A DNA stretch of 64,000 bases, from the NCBI GenBank assembly GCA_964644695.1, contig CAZXWN010000004.1, positions 1 through 64,000 on the forward strand, given 5' to 3'. Numbering within the stretch: position 1 is the stretch's first letter; each line of letters starts with the position of its first letter. The translations under genes were made by a program, and so were the position numbers. Below the pieces are notes generated by a model. It was not told the origin of the DNA. It was given only the letters and a program-made list of their open reading frames with translations, and made no database searches. Shown piece after piece: positions 42,738 to 52,202 of the stretch. Origin of the DNA: CAZXWN01 sp964644695 [NCBI: uncultured bacterium] (GTDB lineage: Bacteria > UBP4 > UBA4092).

Positions 42738-43862
42738 TTATTTACCCCACACAACAGAATTTATTATTTTCGTATAGCTTTGGATAATTCGGACAACTTT
42801 CAGGGATACATTAGTGTCCATATAATCATTGGGCAGTTGATATTTAACACCGTGTTCAAAATTAAACCGAACCATTTCAATAGCAGAAATAATTTCATCC
42901 CCATGAATACCACCTATAACAATATTTCCCTTATCCAACACTTCGGGCCGCTCTGTACTGGTTCTGATTAAAACACCAGGAAAATTCAACATCGAAGACT
43001 CTTCAGATAATGTTCCAGAATCAGAAATCACAGCGAAAGCATTCTTCTGTAATTTGTTGTAACCAAAAAAACCAAAAGGCTTTAAGTTTTTCACCAATGG
43101 ACAAAATTTAAAGCCTTTTTCATCAATTTTCTTCATAGATCTGGGATGGGTTGAATAAATTAATGGCATTTGGTACTTTTCAGCAATTTTATTAATGCCT
43201 TCCATTAAACAATAAAAATTCTTCTCTATATCAATATTTTCTTCTCTATGAGCACTAACCAAAATGTAATGTCCTTTTTCTAAGTTCAGCTCACTAAGAA
43301 TATTACTACTGTCAATAGATTCCATATGGGCACTTAAAACTTCCGTCATCGGCGAACCAGTCACGTAAATATGTTCCTTCCGAAATCCTTCACTCAACAG
43401 GTATCTTCGAGAGTGTTCTGTATATGGCAAATTGATATCGCTAATATGGTCAACAATTTTTCGATTTATTTCCTCAGGAACATTTTGATCAAAACATCGA
43501 TTTCCTGCTTCCATATGAAATATTGGAATTTTGAGTCGTTTTGCAGATATGCTTGCCAAACATGAGTTAGTATCTCCCAAAATCAATAATGCATCTGGTT
43601 TTGTCGAAACCAATATTTCGTAAGATTTAGCAATTATATTCCCAATAGTTTCTCCAAGATTATTTCCAACAGCATTTAAGTAATGATCAGGCGCTCTTAG
43701 TCCTAATTCATCAAAGAAAATTTGATTTAATGTGTAGTCCCAATTCTGTCCAGTATGCACTAAAACATGGTTGAAAAACTTATCACAAGCCTTTATAGTT
43801 TCAGATAACCGTATAATTTCAGGTCGCGTGCCAACAATTGTCGCTACTTTTAATTTACTCAT
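42738..43862 (-). CDS. capG: UDP-N-acetylglucosamine 2-epimerase family enzyme, likely CapG/WbjD (UDP-L-FucNAc formation)
   Basis: WecB-like fold, 374 residues: IVGTRPEIIRLSETI at the N-terminus, VHTGQNWDYTLNQIFFDELG, GDTNSCLA, HMEAGNRCFD, PEEINRKIVDHISD, VSAHREENID and ISDSGTLSEES. The sequence style (VHTGQNWDYTLN, RCFDQNVPEE) and its place directly after capE and capF point to the C2 epimerase that makes UDP-L-FucNAc, rather than the ManNAc enzyme. GAGG lies about eight bases before the start. Confidence 0.9.
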   Translation of the reverse strand: MSKLKVATIVGTRPEIIRLSETIKACDKFFNHVLVHTGQNWDYTLNQIFFDELGLRAPDHYLNAVGNNLGETIGNIIAKSYEILVSTKPDALLILGDTNSCLASISAKRLKIPIFHMEAGNRCFDQNVPEEINRKIVDHISDINLPYTEHSRRYLLSEGFRKEHIYVTGSPMTEVLSAHMESIDSSNILSELNLEKGHYILVSAHREENIDIEKNFYCLMEGINKIAEKYQMPLIYSTHPRSMKKIDEKGFKFCPLVKNLKPFGFFGYNKLQKNAFAVISDSGTLSEESSMLNFPGVLIRTSTERPEVLDKGNIVIGGIHGDEIISAIEMVRFNFEHGVKYQLPNDYMDTNVSLKVVRIIQSYTKIINSVVWGK

Positions 43863-43864
43863 TA

Positions 43865-44977
43865 TTAAACCTCTAAAAAATATGTGTCGGGATTATCACG
43901 ATCAAAGGATTCATTAGCCCACAATACTAGAATCATTTCCTCTTCACCAATGTTTTCAATATGATGAGTATATCCAGTTGGAATATCTACAACCGTTGGC
44001 ATCGTTCCAGATACAGCATAGGTAATTATTTTATCTGAATCTATCCGCCTAAATCTGATAATAGCCTCACCTTTTACAACTAAAAATTTTTCGTTTTTTG
44101 TGTGGTGAAAATGATTACCCCTAATAACTCCTGGTTTTGATGTTGATATTGAAATTTGGCCAGAGCCCATAGTTTTCAAAACTTCTACAAAGCTACCCCT
44201 ATCATCAGAGTGTTGTAATAATGGATATGAAAACTTATTCTCAGGTAAATAACTAAGATATGTTGAATACAAGGCTCTCTTAAATCCATTACCAACCTCT
44301 GGAATAGTTAGAGTACTTCGGTTACTCCTAAAACTTTTTATTAAATCAACAATTTCACCTAAAGAAGCTTTATATTGGATGGGCACATTCTGATAATACT
44401 CACCCATTTCCCATTCATGCTTGGCAAGCTTATCAACAAAACTGGAAATAACATCATCAATATAAACCAAGGTCAATTCAACTCCAGGGTCACTTATTTG
44501 AACTGGTAAATCATTTGCGATATTATGGCACCAAGTTGCAATGGCAGAGTTATAGTTGGGCCTACACCATTTTCCAAATACATTCGGGAGTCGATATATA
44601 AGAACTGGTACACTCTGCTTTTGTGAGTAAGATAACAATTCCTCTTCAGCCATCAATTTACTGCGACCATAAGGATTATCTTTCTCTGCTTGAATTGAGG
44701 ATGTTATGAGTATTGGAATCTTTTTATTCCTTAATGTTAAATAATCAGTTATTATTTTTGTAAAACCAGAATTTCCTTCAAAAAATTCACTTTCATTTTT
44801 GGGCCTGTTGATTCCTGCTAAATGAAAAATAAAATCGGCAGTATCTAGGAAATGATACAACTCATCAATATTATTTCCCAAATCATAAGGCATCAATTCA
44901 TATTCGGATCTAAATTGAAGGTTATAAAACAGATTTTTACCTATAAACCCGTTAGATCCTGTGATCAATATTTTCAC
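43865..44977 (-). CDS. capF: CapF/WbjC-like bifunctional reductase-epimerase (UDP-L-FucNAc pathway)
   Basis: 370 residues in two domains. About 1-240 is a short-chain reductase (ITGSNGFIGKNL, FHLAGINRPKNESEF, YGRSKLMAEE). About 245-370 is a cupin with HFHHTKNEKFLVVKGEAII and the metal-type His/Glu set, ending IPTGYTHHIENIGEEEMILVLWANE (in parts). This exact reductase-cupin order defines CapF of Staphylococcus and WbjC of Pseudomonas, the second enzyme of UDP-FucNAc synthesis. It lies one base before the capE stop. Confidence 0.94.
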   Translation of the reverse strand: MKILITGSNGFIGKNLFYNLQFRSEYELMPYDLGNNIDELYHFLDTADFIFHLAGINRPKNESEFFEGNSGFTKIITDYLTLRNKKIPILITSSIQAEKDNPYGRSKLMAEEELLSYSQKQSVPVLIYRLPNVFGKWCRPNYNSAIATWCHNIANDLPVQISDPGVELTLVYIDDVISSFVDKLAKHEWEMGEYYQNVPIQYKASLGEIVDLIKSFRSNRSTLTIPEVGNGFKRALYSTYLSYLPENKFSYPLLQHSDDRGSFVEVLKTMGSGQISISTSKPGVIRGNHFHHTKNEKFLVVKGEAIIRFRRIDSDKIITYAVSGTMPTVVDIPTGYTHHIENIGEEEMILVLWANESFDRDNPDTYFLEV

Positions 44978-46003
44978 TTATTTAACCCCAAACCATTTCA
45001 AGTCATCCTGTATATCATTCAATTTAAGCAATATATTGTTCATGGAAATATCATTTAGCTGCTGCGTGTTATGAGAAGTATACTCGTGGGACTGAGTTAC
45101 GACCTCATCACCTTTTTCGAAGAATTTGTCATAATTAAGATCTCTAGTGTCTGCGGGTATTCTATAGTAATTCCCCATGTCAATGGCATGAACCATTTCT
45201 TCTCTTGTGATAAGAGTTTCGTACAATTTTTCCCCATGCCGAGTCCCAATAATCTTTATTTCATGATTTGGCTTACCTACAAGTTTCCGCAAAGTGTCAG
45301 CTAATAACCCAACAGTGGCCGCAGGAGCTTTTTGAACAAAGATATCCCCATTGTTTCCATTAGCAAAAGCAAATAATACCAGATCGACAGACTCTTCAAG
45401 ACTCATCATAAAACGAGTCATGCTTGGGTCTGTAATAGTAATTGGCTTATTATTTTTTAACTGTTCAATAAATAAAGGAATAACAGATCCCCTAGAAGCC
45501 ATTACATTTCCATATCTTGTACAACAAATCACAGTTTCACCCTCAGACAAATCACGCCCTTTGGCTACAGCTAATTTTTCCATCATTGCCTTTGATATCC
45601 CCATAGCATTGATAGGATAAACTGCCTTATCAGTACTTAAGCAAACGACTCTTTTTACTTTGGCATCAATAGCTTCAGTAAGTAGATTTTCTGTTCCAAT
45701 AACATTGGTCTGAACCGCCTGCATAGGATAAAATTCACATGAGGGAACCTGTTTCAACGCTGCAGCATGAAAGACATAATCTACACCATGCAAAGCATCT
45801 TTAAGAGAATTTCTATCTCTGACATCTCCAATATAGAATTTTAACTTAGGATTATTATATATTTTCCGCATGTCATCCTGTTTTTTTTCATCTCTCGAAA
45901 AAATGCGGATTTCTTTTATCCCAGTTTGAAGAAATCGTTTCAAAACGGCATTCCCAAAAGATCCTGTGCCACCTGTAATTAGCAATATATTATTTGTAAA
46001 CAT
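44978..46003 (-). CDS. capE: CapE/WbjB-like UDP-GlcNAc 4,6-dehydratase/5-epimerase
   Basis: First step towards UDP-L-FucNAc. From ATG 46003 the chain has 341 residues: LLITGGTGSFGNAVLKRFL, FSRDEKKQDDMRKIY, HAAALKQVPSCEFYP, and LSTDKAVYPINAMGISKAMMEK with the Met-Lys of the SMK-type active site. The start is set by AGGAG five bases upstream, and the family normally begins with MF. The frame continues to 46018, but only with a TTG that lies in the preceding gene. Confidence 0.95.
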   Translation of the reverse strand: MFTNNILLITGGTGSFGNAVLKRFLQTGIKEIRIFSRDEKKQDDMRKIYNNPKLKFYIGDVRDRNSLKDALHGVDYVFHAAALKQVPSCEFYPMQAVQTNVIGTENLLTEAIDAKVKRVVCLSTDKAVYPINAMGISKAMMEKLAVAKGRDLSEGETVICCTRYGNVMASRGSVIPLFIEQLKNNKPITITDPSMTRFMMSLEESVDLVLFAFANGNNGDIFVQKAPAATVGLLADTLRKLVGKPNHEIKIIGTRHGEKLYETLITREEMVHAIDMGNYYRIPADTRDLNYDKFFEKGDEVVTQSHEYTSHNTQQLNDISMNNILLKLNDIQDDLKWFGVK

Positions 46004-46014
46004 CATTACTCCTA

Positions 46015-47223
46015 TCAATTATTCAGTTTATTCATAATAGTTTGATATGCAATATCAACCCCTAAATACTCTTCATAATACTTTCTACCATTAGACCCTA
46101 ATTCATTTCGCAATTCTTTGTTTTGATAGAGCACCATAAGTTTGTGGTATAAATCCTCAACATTACCGGCCTGTCCAACAATTCCAGCTTTTGCTTCTTT
46201 TTCAAGAAAATATCCATAATCAGAAATAGCAGTCTTATCCAAACTAGCCAAAACTGGCAACGACAACTTAAAGTAATCTGTTGTTTTTGAAGGAAAATTT
46301 GGAACGGTAAATTTTTCATCCAGACTTACAATACCAATGTCACATGCTTTAAGTAAGTATTCATAATCATACCTAGGAACATGAGGAATGAAAATCACAT
46401 TTGATAATTTCATTCTATTTGCCAACAACATCAAGTTCTCACATTCAGTCCCCTTACCGACAAAAAGATATTTAATGTTTGTATGGGCACAAGTTCTTTC
46501 CGCTAGCATCAAAATATTCTCCAACTTTTGGGGTTTCCCCATGTTTCCCCCAAAGACCAGAATAAAATCATCTTCATTTAGAGAATATCTTTCCCGTACA
46601 TTTTCACACTCATCAGAATTTCCTTTAATTTCCGCCCAATTTTTTAATATCAATAGCTTTGATTCATTAATCTTAAAATGATTTTGTATGTATTTTTTGC
46701 ATCCTGGCGACATAACTGTAACATAATCAGCACAATTCAAAGCCTGTTGATATTTTTTTTTAAAATATCCTACAAGAAAAGTATTTTTTATTAATCCAAT
46801 ATCTACGGCATTCTGTGGGAATATATCCCATATAATTAGGACAATACGACAATTAAAATATTTTCGTAATTTTGCCATTAAATATGGATTATTCATCATC
46901 GGAGTAGATAGGATAACTAAGTCAATTTTTATATCCTTTAAGTGATGACTGATACCACAGATAAAACTGTAGGGCAAAATCAATGAAGTAAAACCACGCT
47001 CATAAAATGAAATATTTTTTTTGTAATAATTTCCTGTCCTTATTTTTAAAAGATTTATGCCTCCCTTATTTACTAAACACGTTTTTAACTTCAGATATCG
47101 CTCTAATATGACAGCCACATAAATATTGTTCCCTTGTTTCTGAAATTCCATCACCAGATCTTTCTCAATAGAGGAGTCTTCTTTATTTTCAGGAAAACGA
47201 GGCAATAAAAATAATACATTCAT
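46015..47223 (-). CDS. Glycosyltransferase family 4, WbuB-like (possible L-FucNAc transferase)
   Basis: 402-residue GT-B enzyme: MNVLFLLPRFPENKEDS at the start, LIIWDIFPQNAVDIGLI (the DxxP-type segment seen in WbuB-like fucosamine transferases), FGGNMGKPQKLENIL, and FPSKTTDYFKLSLPVLAS near the nucleotide site. Location directly before capE-capF-capG fits a transferase for UDP-L-FucNAc. The donor is an inference from neighbourhood and general resemblance. Confidence 0.85.
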   Translation of the reverse strand: MNVLFLLPRFPENKEDSSIEKDLVMEFQKQGNNIYVAVILERYLKLKTCLVNKGGINLLKIRTGNYYKKNISFYERGFTSLILPYSFICGISHHLKDIKIDLVILSTPMMNNPYLMAKLRKYFNCRIVLIIWDIFPQNAVDIGLIKNTFLVGYFKKKYQQALNCADYVTVMSPGCKKYIQNHFKINESKLLILKNWAEIKGNSDECENVRERYSLNEDDFILVFGGNMGKPQKLENILMLAERTCAHTNIKYLFVGKGTECENLMLLANRMKLSNVIFIPHVPRYDYEYLLKACDIGIVSLDEKFTVPNFPSKTTDYFKLSLPVLASLDKTAISDYGYFLEKEAKAGIVGQAGNVEDLYHKLMVLYQNKELRNELGSNGRKYYEEYLGVDIAYQTIMNKLNN

Positions 47224-47225
47224 AA

Positions 47226-48653
47226 TTATTCCAAATCACGCTTTTTTTGATTAGTTTCCACTTCAATTCGGCATATGGAAATTAAAGCAACACCCATTCC
47301 AATTAATAACCAGAGATATTTGCCACGCCATCCATCTAAAAACACATTCTGTATTAAATAACAAATAAGAGCGGAAAGAATGGAATTGAATAGGACTTTA
47401 TCCGATAGATATTTTTTTTCCAAGACACGAAGATTTTTAATAACATAAATAATTAACAACAATAAAACAATTAGCGCAGGTATTCCGTTATCCGCAGCAA
47501 ATGAGATGTACATATTGTGAGCAGGCTTTGTATCAGCATCCAAACCAAATTTTATAACTTGAAAAATGTCATATTCCTTTGTTAAAAAAGCATGATTGCC
47601 AATACCAACACCAAATATTGGGTGATGAATAATAATATTTGATCCCGCAGTCCAAGTTAATACTCTATATGATCCTAATTGCCAGACACCATAATTTTTA
47701 GTCCGCTGAACTTGATCTTCAATTCTTGTTTGCATCACAGGGAGAAATAAGACAACTAAAAATGATATAAACAATAAAAATAATATTAATATTTTCCGGC
47801 TAGCAGATATAAGGTGTGTTGAAACGATATGATAAAAACATATCCCAAACAGCCCAATAATTGCGCCAATAGACAGTGTAAGTGAAATCGCCCATAAAAG
47901 GACAAGAATCATAGGAAACAATATAAGCCTTATCCAGTTATTTTTCATGTACATAAGAGAACTTATCGAAAAAGTTAATCCAACCGATAGCTGTACAGCA
48001 AAGTAGTTTGGGTCTCCATCGGTTCCAGTTTGCCGCTCAACACCTAAATCACCATATGTTAAGGCATTAAGTGAAAAAGGTAAAAGATTAAATTTAGCCA
48101 TTAACGTTATAAGGGCAGCAAAAAAACAAGACACAACAACAACCCACCACAGCCAATTCAATTTCTGTTTAGTGTTCATCAAACAAATAACTAAAAATGA
48201 AAAGCCCATCATTTGTAATATGCTTTTCAAATAGTTCATACTTTGTTTAAAGTTAACACCGATCAGTGCTGAGAATATTATTAATAGAGCCAATATACCT
48301 AACAACCAATATACAGTCCTTTGTTGAGGAATATTGATTGTACCAATCAATAAATGAGGAATACATAAAATCAACAGAAAAAGAGCAAGAAGGGGAACAG
48401 CTGTCATTCCTGGAACAACAACAGCAAGTACTCCCAAAGGGATAAAAGCAACAGTTAAATACAGAATTATATGAGGATTTTTTAAGTACCATGGAGAAGC
48501 AAATATAAAAAGAATACTACCTATTAATGCTATTGAATGAACGGATGTGCTAACAAATAAAGAAATTACTGCAACAAAAAGAGCAGCCAATAAACCACCT
48601 ATTATTAAAAGTCTGTTATCTACTATTTGATTCATGTTTTTTGGGTCTGACAC
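47226..48653 (-). CDS. O-antigen ligase / polysaccharide polymerase family membrane protein
   Basis: 475 residues with about 11-12 membrane helices and a large periplasmic loop between about 330 and 400. The loop carries HPIFGVGIGNHAFL and AHNMYISFAADNGIPALI, the Wzy_C/WaaL signature including the conserved His-Asn. It either polymerises repeat units (Wzy) or ligates the glycan to its acceptor (WaaL type). Sequence alone does not decide. It is the only such gene in the locus, which slightly favours polymerase. Confidence 0.88.
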   Translation of the reverse strand: MSDPKNMNQIVDNRLLIIGGLLAALFVAVISLFVSTSVHSIALIGSILFIFASPWYLKNPHIILYLTVAFIPLGVLAVVVPGMTAVPLLALFLLILCIPHLLIGTINIPQQRTVYWLLGILALLIIFSALIGVNFKQSMNYLKSILQMMGFSFLVICLMNTKQKLNWLWWVVVVSCFFAALITLMAKFNLLPFSLNALTYGDLGVERQTGTDGDPNYFAVQLSVGLTFSISSLMYMKNNWIRLILFPMILVLLWAISLTLSIGAIIGLFGICFYHIVSTHLISASRKILILFLLFISFLVVLFLPVMQTRIEDQVQRTKNYGVWQLGSYRVLTWTAGSNIIIHHPIFGVGIGNHAFLTKEYDIFQVIKFGLDADTKPAHNMYISFAADNGIPALIVLLLLIIYVIKNLRVLEKKYLSDKVLFNSILSALICYLIQNVFLDGWRGKYLWLLIGMGVALISICRIEVETNQKKRDLE

Positions 48654-48706
48654 AGCCTTTTACTAACAAGGTTAGCCATTAGAAATTCATTAAAAACGAT
48701 GTAGAG

Positions 48707-49810
48707 CTATTTTGATAGTCTATTAATTTGAGTCTTAATTGGATATGTAGGTTCCATTTCCAGAACTTTCTTATAAGCTTTTAAAGCTTCTTTTGGACGA
48801 CCAAGTTTTTCATATGTTACGCCTAATTCTCGATAACTATATAAATCGTTATTAATATCTATTGATTGGTTAAAATACTTTAAGGCATCAGTGAGATTGT
48901 TTTTATAATCCCTATTAATAATTCCCAGCTTATAATACGCTTCACCCTGTGTGGGGGAAATGGTGGCAGCTCTTTTAAAATATTTTTCTGATAATAATAT
49001 TGATTGTTGCGTTCCACGGTTGTAATACAAACGTGCTAACGATATGTTATTGAAATAATTACTATCATCTATTTCCTGGGATTTTTTATAGGCTTCTTCA
49101 GCCTTGGCAAAATTCTTCTGGCCTTCAAACAGGCGCCCCAAGTTAAACCATGAAACAGAATCATCGGGATTTATCAATACAACTTTAGATAAATATTCAA
49201 TCGCCTTGTTGTTCTGATTCATGAGTGAATAATTAATCGCCAAACCCTTTAAAGCTTCTAAAGATCTTTTGTCAAGACTATATACCTTCAAATAGACATT
49301 TATTGCTTTATCTGGCTTTTTAAACTTCTCATATATTAAGGCAATTCGTGTTAAATATGCCAAATTATTTGGTTCTCTCTTTAATTGCTCTTGAAGAAGA
49401 TTTTCAGCTTTCTCCCACTGATTACTCTCTTGATAATGCCACGTTAATCCACTGAAGTATGATTTATTTGCTGTATCTAGCTGCCTGGCGATAAGTAAAT
49501 ATTTTTCAGCCTCTTGGTATCTTCGTAACCCATCCAAAGAACGGCCTAGCAAGTAGTTTAAATCAGCATTATTTGGCACTATTTCTAATCCATAACGAAA
49601 ATTATCAACAGCTTGCGAATATTTTCTTTCTTTATAATATTGCAATCCAATGGCTTTATATTGCGAAGGATCACTTAATCTTAATTGACGTAAAAAAGAT
49701 GGCGAGTAAACTAAAATACCAATAAATAACATCATTACAATCAACCATATTATTGATAAATTCAGAACATCTTTTTTTGCCAACATTTTCGTAGAGCTCT
49801 GACTATTCAT
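48707..49810 (-). CDS. Membrane-anchored TPR protein
   Basis: 367 residues: one N-terminal membrane helix (about 18-36, IIWLIVMMLFIGILVYS), then about nine tetratricopeptide repeats filling residues 48-360 (for example AIGLQYYKERKYSQAVDNFRYG, YYKLGIINRDYKNNLTDALKYF in part). TPR proteins often act as scaffolds in polysaccharide assembly, as in PelE- and PEP-CTERM-linked PrsT-type systems. It is the first gene of the 12-kb minus-strand operon, with AAGG ten bases before the start. Confidence 0.88.
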   Translation of the reverse strand: MNSQSSTKMLAKKDVLNLSIIWLIVMMLFIGILVYSPSFLRQLRLSDPSQYKAIGLQYYKERKYSQAVDNFRYGLEIVPNNADLNYLLGRSLDGLRRYQEAEKYLLIARQLDTANKSYFSGLTWHYQESNQWEKAENLLQEQLKREPNNLAYLTRIALIYEKFKKPDKAINVYLKVYSLDKRSLEALKGLAINYSLMNQNNKAIEYLSKVVLINPDDSVSWFNLGRLFEGQKNFAKAEEAYKKSQEIDDSNYFNNISLARLYYNRGTQQSILLSEKYFKRAATISPTQGEAYYKLGIINRDYKNNLTDALKYFNQSIDINNDLYSYRELGVTYEKLGRPKEALKAYKKVLEMEPTYPIKTQINRLSK

Positions 49811-49842
49811 GTTGTACCTTATATAGAAAATAATGATTCATT

Positions 49843-49871
49843 ATAATATATGTTCGGCACTTAGATTTCAA
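49843..49871 (-). promoter_or_regulatory. Promoter of the minus-strand polysaccharide operon
   Basis: On the minus strand: TTGAAA (49866-49871), a 17-base spacer, then TATTAT (49843-49848), each one mismatch from consensus. It faces the TPR gene. On the opposite strand a perfect TATAAT at 49842-49847 overlaps it and may serve the C25 peptidase gene, so the two divergent units could compete for the same site. Confidence 0.65.
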
Positions 49872-49911
49872 TAAAAACATAAAGCTTTGTTTTACAAAGG
49901 AACATTTATTT

Positions 49912-52137
49912 ATGAATATAAGAATAATTCTAAAAATCATTCTTTTTGTTGGTGTTATAACAAGCACTACCATGTCTGTCGAAGTAAAATCCAACAACAT
50001 CCAACCGGACTATTGGAATATTTCAATCAACCAAAAAGGAATATGCCGAATAACATATACTGATTTAACTACGTTTAATATTAATCCGGAAATGTTTAAT
50101 TTATCCCAATTAGGCATTACCTATCAAGGAGAACCTGTTCCATATTATTCAAACAAATCAACAGGGTTATGGAAACAGAATGATTTTATAGAATTTTTTG
50201 GAAAAGAGCCCCAAATTAATGATTCAGAGAAAGATCCTTATACTAAAACAAATGTTTACCAACTGTATTGTGGCACAACAGCTAAAACCAAATATTTCCA
50301 AGAACTTTCAAATAATAACCTTTTAAAATCGCAATTCAAACCAGACATTAAACAATATATCAGTAAAGAAAGATTTTATTGGGATATATATTACAGATAT
50401 AACTCAAAAGATCACCAATATCCTCGTATTTGGTATAGTAGCCTATTCAAAGCACCAACCACTTTTAACCAGATTTTTACTTTACCCAATATAGACTTAA
50501 CAACAAATGCTTCATCCACAATGGTAAGTTTAAGGATGGTCTTGCAAGGCGAATCAAGACCTCCTGTCACACCAAATCACCACACTATCGTAAAAATAAA
50601 TAGTAACCCAATCGCTAATGTGTGGTGGAGCAATGTGACGGAGTATGTCATCACAACCACATTTTCATTATCACTACTCACATACAACTTAAATACACTT
50701 ACTATTGAATTACCGGGAGATATTAAAAGCAATCCTCCAATGGATCAAATTTTACTTGCCGGATTTGATTTAGTGTATCCTAGACGGTTGAATGCACATA
50801 ATGATGAGATATCGGCTCAACTACCCGTCACAAAAACCAGTAATATCGAATTGTGTGGATTTTCGAACCAAAACATTTCAATCTACAATCTGACAGATAA
50901 CACTCGCATTAATCCATACATTATTCAAAATCAAGAAAATAAAAACCTTTATAATGCCAGATTCTCAGTAACAGGGAAAGATACAACACATATATATGCA
51001 GTTACTGAAAAAGCACTAAAGCACCCTACAAAGATCACACCTGTTTTCAATGCCAGCATTAAGTTAATGAAACCCGCTGAATATGTCATATTAACGCACG
51101 ATAGCCTAGCTACAGAATTAGAAAATTTAGTAAAACACCGTAAAGAGCAGGGATATTCTGTAGCTGTCATAAAGATATCTGATATATATAATGAATTCAA
51201 TTATGGTCGTTTTAGTCCTGAGGCAATCAAAGCATTCACTAAATATGCTTATGCCAATTGGAAGTCACCAAAATTAAAATTTCTATTTATTGTTGGTGAT
51301 GCAAACTGGGACTATTTAGATGCCATGAGAAAAGGCGTAATAAATTATGTTCCCACATATACCTATACTTATTTTGCCAGTGATCATTATTATGCCGTCA
51401 TGGATACTACAAATAATAAACCAGCCTTTGCAATTGGCCGATTACCTGCAAAAACGTCAGATGACGTAAAAAATTATGTCAATAAACTCCTGGAGTATGA
51501 AACAGCTACAACAAATCTTGACTGGACCCAAAAAGCTGTATTAGTAGCTGGATATGAACCAATGTTTACAACTGATATGGATCAATATGCAAAACATATC
51601 AGCCCTACTTATAAGATAGTAAGTTGTTATGCACAGACATTGCCAGAGTTTTCTGTAGGCCTTAAAGATAATGAAACCAGAGATCTCATCCAAAAGTCAT
51701 TTTCTGAGGGAGCTGGACTTGTTGCTTTTGTTGGACATGGAACTTTTGGACAATGGTCAGACAGATCTTTACTAACAGTTGCAGACATAACCACCTTAAA
51801 ATCAATCAAAATTCCAGTAGTCCTTAGTATGACATGTTACACCGGACGATTTGAGCATGAAACAGATACCTATGGTATTGGAGAATTACTAGTCAAAAAG
51901 CCCAATAGCGGTTCCGTTGCATTCATAGGGTCAACAGGAAGATCCTCCGTTTCATCTAATTCAAGAATGCTTAGAACAATCACTGATTCATTAATAAATA
52001 AGAAAGTAAAAACTATTGGGGAAGCTTTATTATTATCAAAAATGGAAATGAGTCCTTGGGAGACAGACCAATTATATAGTTATGTCTTACTTGGAGATCC
52101 TGCATTACAGTTTAAATCACCTATGCAGACAAAATGA
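49912..52137 (+). CDS. Peptidase family C25 (gingipain-like) protein
   Basis: 741 residues. A signal peptide occupies about 1-22, and a beta-rich pro/N-terminal region about 30-370. The C25 caspase-like domain covers about 385-735, with GDANWDYLDAM, FASDHYYAVMD and AIGRLPAKTSDDVKNYVNKLLEYE. The catalytic His609 is in FVGHGTFGQW and Cys642 in LSMTCYTG. The protein ends directly after the peptidase domain at a LGDPAL motif. The usual type IX secretion C-terminal domain is absent. AAGGA lies ten bases before the ATG. It shares the strand with the Wzz-like gene 65 bases downstream, so a role in processing a surface or secreted protein tied to the glycan is possible. Confidence 0.92.
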   Translation: MNIRIILKIILFVGVITSTTMSVEVKSNNIQPDYWNISINQKGICRITYTDLTTFNINPEMFNLSQLGITYQGEPVPYYSNKSTGLWKQNDFIEFFGKEPQINDSEKDPYTKTNVYQLYCGTTAKTKYFQELSNNNLLKSQFKPDIKQYISKERFYWDIYYRYNSKDHQYPRIWYSSLFKAPTTFNQIFTLPNIDLTTNASSTMVSLRMVLQGESRPPVTPNHHTIVKINSNPIANVWWSNVTEYVITTTFSLSLLTYNLNTLTIELPGDIKSNPPMDQILLAGFDLVYPRRLNAHNDEISAQLPVTKTSNIELCGFSNQNISIYNLTDNTRINPYIIQNQENKNLYNARFSVTGKDTTHIYAVTEKALKHPTKITPVFNASIKLMKPAEYVILTHDSLATELENLVKHRKEQGYSVAVIKISDIYNEFNYGRFSPEAIKAFTKYAYANWKSPKLKFLFIVGDANWDYLDAMRKGVINYVPTYTYTYFASDHYYAVMDTTNNKPAFAIGRLPAKTSDDVKNYVNKLLEYETATTNLDWTQKAVLVAGYEPMFTTDMDQYAKHISPTYKIVSCYAQTLPEFSVGLKDNETRDLIQKSFSEGAGLVAFVGHGTFGQWSDRSLLTVADITTLKSIKIPVVLSMTCYTGRFEHETDTYGIGELLVKKPNSGSVAFIGSTGRSSVSSNSRMLRTITDSLINKKVKTIGEALLLSKMEMSPWETDQLYSYVLLGDPALQFKSPMQTK

Positions 52138-52202
52138 GATAGTTAAACAATAATATCTGTGGTAATTTAAATGCAGGTAAAATTCAATCAGAAAGATTTC
52201 GT

